Made by a program: the position numbers and the translations under genes | Notes under the pieces: generated by a model | What the model was told of the DNA's origin: nothing | Database searches by the model: none | Seen by the model: the letters and a program-made list of their open reading frames with translations, nothing else | DNA from: Halobacterium salinarum DSM 3754 | GTDB lineage: Archaea > Halobacteriota > Halobacteria > Halobacteriales > Halobacteriaceae | Length of the DNA: 64,000 nucleotides | Assembly (NCBI RefSeq): GCF_008124605.1 | Contig: NZ_VRYN01000001.1 | Span: 902,711 to 966,710, forward strand | Direction of reading: 5' to 3' | Part shown: one piece after another, positions 61,738-64,000 of the stretch | How positions within the stretch are numbered: the stretch's first letter is position 1 | How the letters are laid out: each line of letters begins with the position of its first letter

Positions 61738-62088
61738 ATACTCTTGGGCGAGCGCTGGCGTCCACGCCGGCGCGTCGAGGCCAACTTCTTCAGGTGGGTC
61801 GTGAACAGTTGCTTCAAATTCGTTTTGCTGTGTTTCTGAGAGTTTTCTGTTTCTCCCAGTTCGTTTATCATCAGAAGCGGCGTGCTCAAGCGACTCGTCG
61901 GTGTCGAGTCGCGTGAGCCAGCTGTAGATCGTTCGCCGCTGAACGTCGTACCACTCGGCTAGTTCGGTCTGCGTCACACCGTTCTTGTACGCAATTGCGG
62001 CTAAGAGCCGTTGTGTCGGCTTCTTTCCGTCGGCGTTGTCGAGGGCGTCTTGCAGTTCTTCGACGGAGATATCGTCGAGATGCTTCAC
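61738..62088 (-). pseudogene. IS630 transposase, N-terminal part
   Basis: MKHLDDISVEELQDALDNAD, then KNGVTQTELAEWYDVQRRTI (helix-turn-helix) and SDDKRTGRNRKLSETQQNEF form the DNA-binding half of an IS630 transposase. It continues without break into the C-terminal part once the IS66 element is removed. The frame runs on into the IS66 sequence as junk. Confidence 0.85.
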
Positions 62089-62265
62089 TAACTGCTACAA
62101 GACACTCTGAGTAAAAAGTTCTACTGGTTACTATAGCATCCCACCCGGTTCGTGCAATGACAACCTGTCGGCAGAACGCACCTGATACTGTACAACCGTC
62201 TACACACGTGGGGAACGGGGCAGATCACTACCAGACAGTCTCGGCAAGCGAGGACAGCGCCATAA

Positions 62266-62863
62266 AAGTCTCTACAAAATTCCGCGTACGCGCTCGAATG
62301 ACTACCTCACGGACACGAAGCCAAGCGTTATCGGCATTAGCAACGACTTCGGCTTCCGCGATGACCCTTCCCTGAAAGTCAAGGACACACTCTCCGAGGA
62401 AGAAATCCACTTCTCACCCTACAACGCGCCCGAACTGTAGGCGATTCTCGAACGCCACCCTGAAGACGCACTCTACGACGACGCCATCGAATCCGGCGTA
62501 CTCGCACTCTGTGCTGGAATTGCAGCACAAGACACGGGAAGTGCGCGTCAGGCTCTCGACCCGCTCTATCAGATCGCCGAAGACGCCGTCCACGACGCCC
62601 GGAACAAACTCGAACGCAGTCAGATCGAACACGGGATGCGCGAACTTACACGTCACGGCCATCTCTCGCTCGCAATCGAATCCACGGGCCCGTTTCGCGT
62701 GCGGAATATTTATCCACGTGACCCGTTAGTTCGACGCCGGATGCACGACCACCTCACGGATATTGCGATGCGTGGGATTCTTGATCGGACTTCTCGTAAC
62801 GAGGGGGCCTCATGGGGCCAGTACTACGAGTATGACTTTGCTGTCGACCTCGGCTCGTGGTGA
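62266..62863 (+). pseudogene. Decayed Orc1/Cdc6 gene
   Basis: Plus-strand [40 protein letters not shown] and [10 protein letters not shown] are Cdc6 sensor-1 and following segments. An in-frame TAG at 62,438-62,440 breaks it. The same frame goes on with [33 protein letters not shown] (sensor 2) and the winged helix [20 protein letters not shown] to a normal stop. The Walker A half is missing and the region between sensor 2 and the winged helix is shortened. Not a copy of the intact gene at 57,909. Confidence 0.88.
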
Positions 62864-63035
62864 CGGTCGTCAGCGAATTTGAAGTACTGGTGTTGCCGCG
62901 GCGCGCTCCGGAGCTTGTTCACTCCTTAAAGTGATTTTAACTCAGAATACTCGACATGTTAGGGTGGATGACTGTGATTGGTGTTTTCCCCATGTTGATA
63001 TTCTATACGGTCGGATAGGGGAGAAGTGTATTTGA

Positions 63036-63917
63036 TTATTCACACCGAAGACTATCACAGTCCTTCCATCCCAAATCTGGTCGGTCTTTTAGGAATACGT
63101 CTGCGACTTCGTCGAAAAAGGGCTCATTCGCGAACTTGGCAAGTTGGCGCATCTGATAGATGTGGAGTCGATGATAGTGATCTGGTACTAGATGTTTCTC
63201 TGTGAGGGCGTAGTAGCTTTTCTCTTCAGGATTTCGGTACTCCATCGCATGCTCCCGAAGCGTCGTTACTACTGCCTGTACGTACTCTTTAGCACTATCG
63301 TCACCAGTTACTAACCAATATTCATACGGGCCCCAGAGACCAATAATTGCTCCGTTTAGGACACGAAGCGGTAATCCTGGCTCAGGATATTCCGAGAGCC
63401 AAAGATGCTGCGAGTCATCACAGAAAGCGACCCATGCTTTGGGACTAATCGACCGGAGATTTAGGAAACACTGATATGTCTTCTCTGCAAACTCCTGAAA
63501 GCGCTGATCTTCGGTTGCTTCATATAATCGGAGGAAGGCAGACAAACCCGTACCCTGTGACATACAGGAAAACCATGGTGGTTGACGAGTGTAGTCGGTC
63601 TGGATTTGGAACTCAAATCCGTAGTTGAAATAGTATCCACCATCTAATTCAGTGGTATGCTCTGATATGAGATTGTCTGCGATTTCTGCGGCCTTCTCTA
63701 GATACCCTTCGTCGCCAGACATATGGTACCAGTCAGCAAGAGCACCTAACCGTCGAGTTGTTCGAAGAGGATGATGACCGGACTCGCCGCGGATGTCCTC
63801 CGTAATTGCGACAGTCCAGCTCTGAATTTCATCTGTTCCCGGAGGTTCTGGAGGTTTCTTGTATGGGTTCAGGAACCACTGTGGGCGGTTGTCATAGTTA
63901 ACCTCTGAGGGTGTCAT
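63036..63917 (-). CDS. Glucuronyl C5-epimerase-like protein
   Basis: About 293 residues, all-alpha barrel type. WFSCMSQGTGLSAFLRLYEA and YPEPGLPLRVLNGAIIGLWG with PYEYW after it match the C-terminal catalytic domain of D-glucuronyl C5-epimerase (MxQGxxxSxLxRxY ... EYP ... VLNGxIxxLxGLYDY), quoted in parts. That enzyme turns glucuronic into iduronic acid at polymer level. The halobacterial S-layer glycan is reported to contain sulfated glucuronic and some iduronic acid, so it is a candidate modifying enzyme. No signal peptide is seen. The ATG at 63,917 is favoured over GTG 63,929, with a TATA-like CTATCATAG upstream (about 63,934-63,942). Isolated by mobile DNA on the left; GC is low. Confidence 0.82.
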   Translation of the reverse strand: MTPSEVNYDNRPQWFLNPYKKPPEPPGTDEIQSWTVAITEDIRGESGHHPLRTTRRLGALADWYHMSGDEGYLEKAAEIADNLISEHTTELDGGYYFNYGFEFQIQTDYTRQPPWFSCMSQGTGLSAFLRLYEATEDQRFQEFAEKTYQCFLNLRSISPKAWVAFCDDSQHLWLSEYPEPGLPLRVLNGAIIGLWGPYEYWLVTGDDSAKEYVQAVVTTLREHAMEYRNPEEKSYYALTEKHLVPDHYHRLHIYQMRQLAKFANEPFFDEVADVFLKDRPDLGWKDCDSLRCE

Positions 63918-64000
63918 AGAAGTCTTCACACACTATGATAGAGTTTCTGACTGTTATAGAGAGTTACTAGCTTAGAAAGTCGTGCACTTGGTGCACGGTA

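Larger units (their letters stand above)
59523..62135 (-). mobile_element. IS630-family element split by an IS66 element
   Basis: Ends are TATAGTAAACATTAGAAG on the left and, complemented, TATAGTAACCAGTAGAAC on the right, related inverted repeats beginning with TA as in IS630. Boundaries are good to a few bases. The transposase gene is cut by the IS66 element at 60,184-61,729; removing it and one 8-bp duplicate rejoins the reading frame (QEYLE/DTYDVEY). Confidence 0.85.

Overview
The window is high-GC haloarchaeal DNA with acidic proteins. The signal peptide of the cell-surface glycoprotein and the order of the RNA polymerase operon point to a Halobacterium close to H. salinarum. The mature S-layer protein does not match the R1/NRC-1 version as I remember it, so this is probably another strain or a sister species.

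Positions 1-16,000 (core chromosome) carry the transcription and translation block, read right to left: rpoH, rpoB2, rpoB1, rpoA1, rpoA2, nusA, rps12, rps7, then EF-2, an ACT-domain protein with homoserine dehydrogenase, and EF-1 alpha. Most polymerase genes overlap or abut. A zinc-peptidase-like gene lies between rps7 and EF-2 on the other strand. A tRNA-Asp(GTC) closes the block.

Positions 16,000-37,700 form a cell-envelope island. It holds archaeosortase ArtA, two secreted proteins ending in PGF-CTERM tails (the S-layer glycoprotein Csg at 23,736 and a second surface protein at 19,898), further secreted membrane-anchored proteins, a tripartite ABC operon (secreted protein, ATPase, MacB/FtsX-type permease), the oligosaccharyltransferase AglB, GlmS with two sugar-nucleotidyltransferases, and a polyprenyl-phosphate sugar transferase. 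Together they make activated amino sugars, build and transfer N-glycans, and anchor the S-layer.

Positions 37,700-64,000 are an accessory region of insertions and gene remains. It holds a TumE/TumA toxin-antitoxin pair, a winged-helix gene pair, two nucleotidyltransferase proteins with winged-helix domains, a winged-helix/PD-(D/E)XK-like nuclease pair, an antitoxin next to a decapitated vapC, and an HNH nuclease. Mobile DNA includes an IS200/IS605 element split between tnpA and tnpB by an IS5-type element, an IS630 element split by an IS66 element, and two non-autonomous elements. Both nested insertions and the IS5-derived MITE have exact 8-bp target duplications. A hairpin repeat occurs five times, each copy at the edge of a broken gene or remnant.

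From about 50,500 to 59,500 lies what looks like an integrated replicon: two large unrecognised overlapping genes, a divergent gene behind a palindromic operator, an intact Orc1/Cdc6 gene, and origin-recognition-box-like repeats on both sides of that gene with an AT-rich stretch between two of them. Remnants of two further Cdc6 genes lie nearby. The right end carries a glucuronyl C5-epimerase-like gene that could act on the uronic acids of the S-layer glycan. I saw no CRISPR array and no rRNA.
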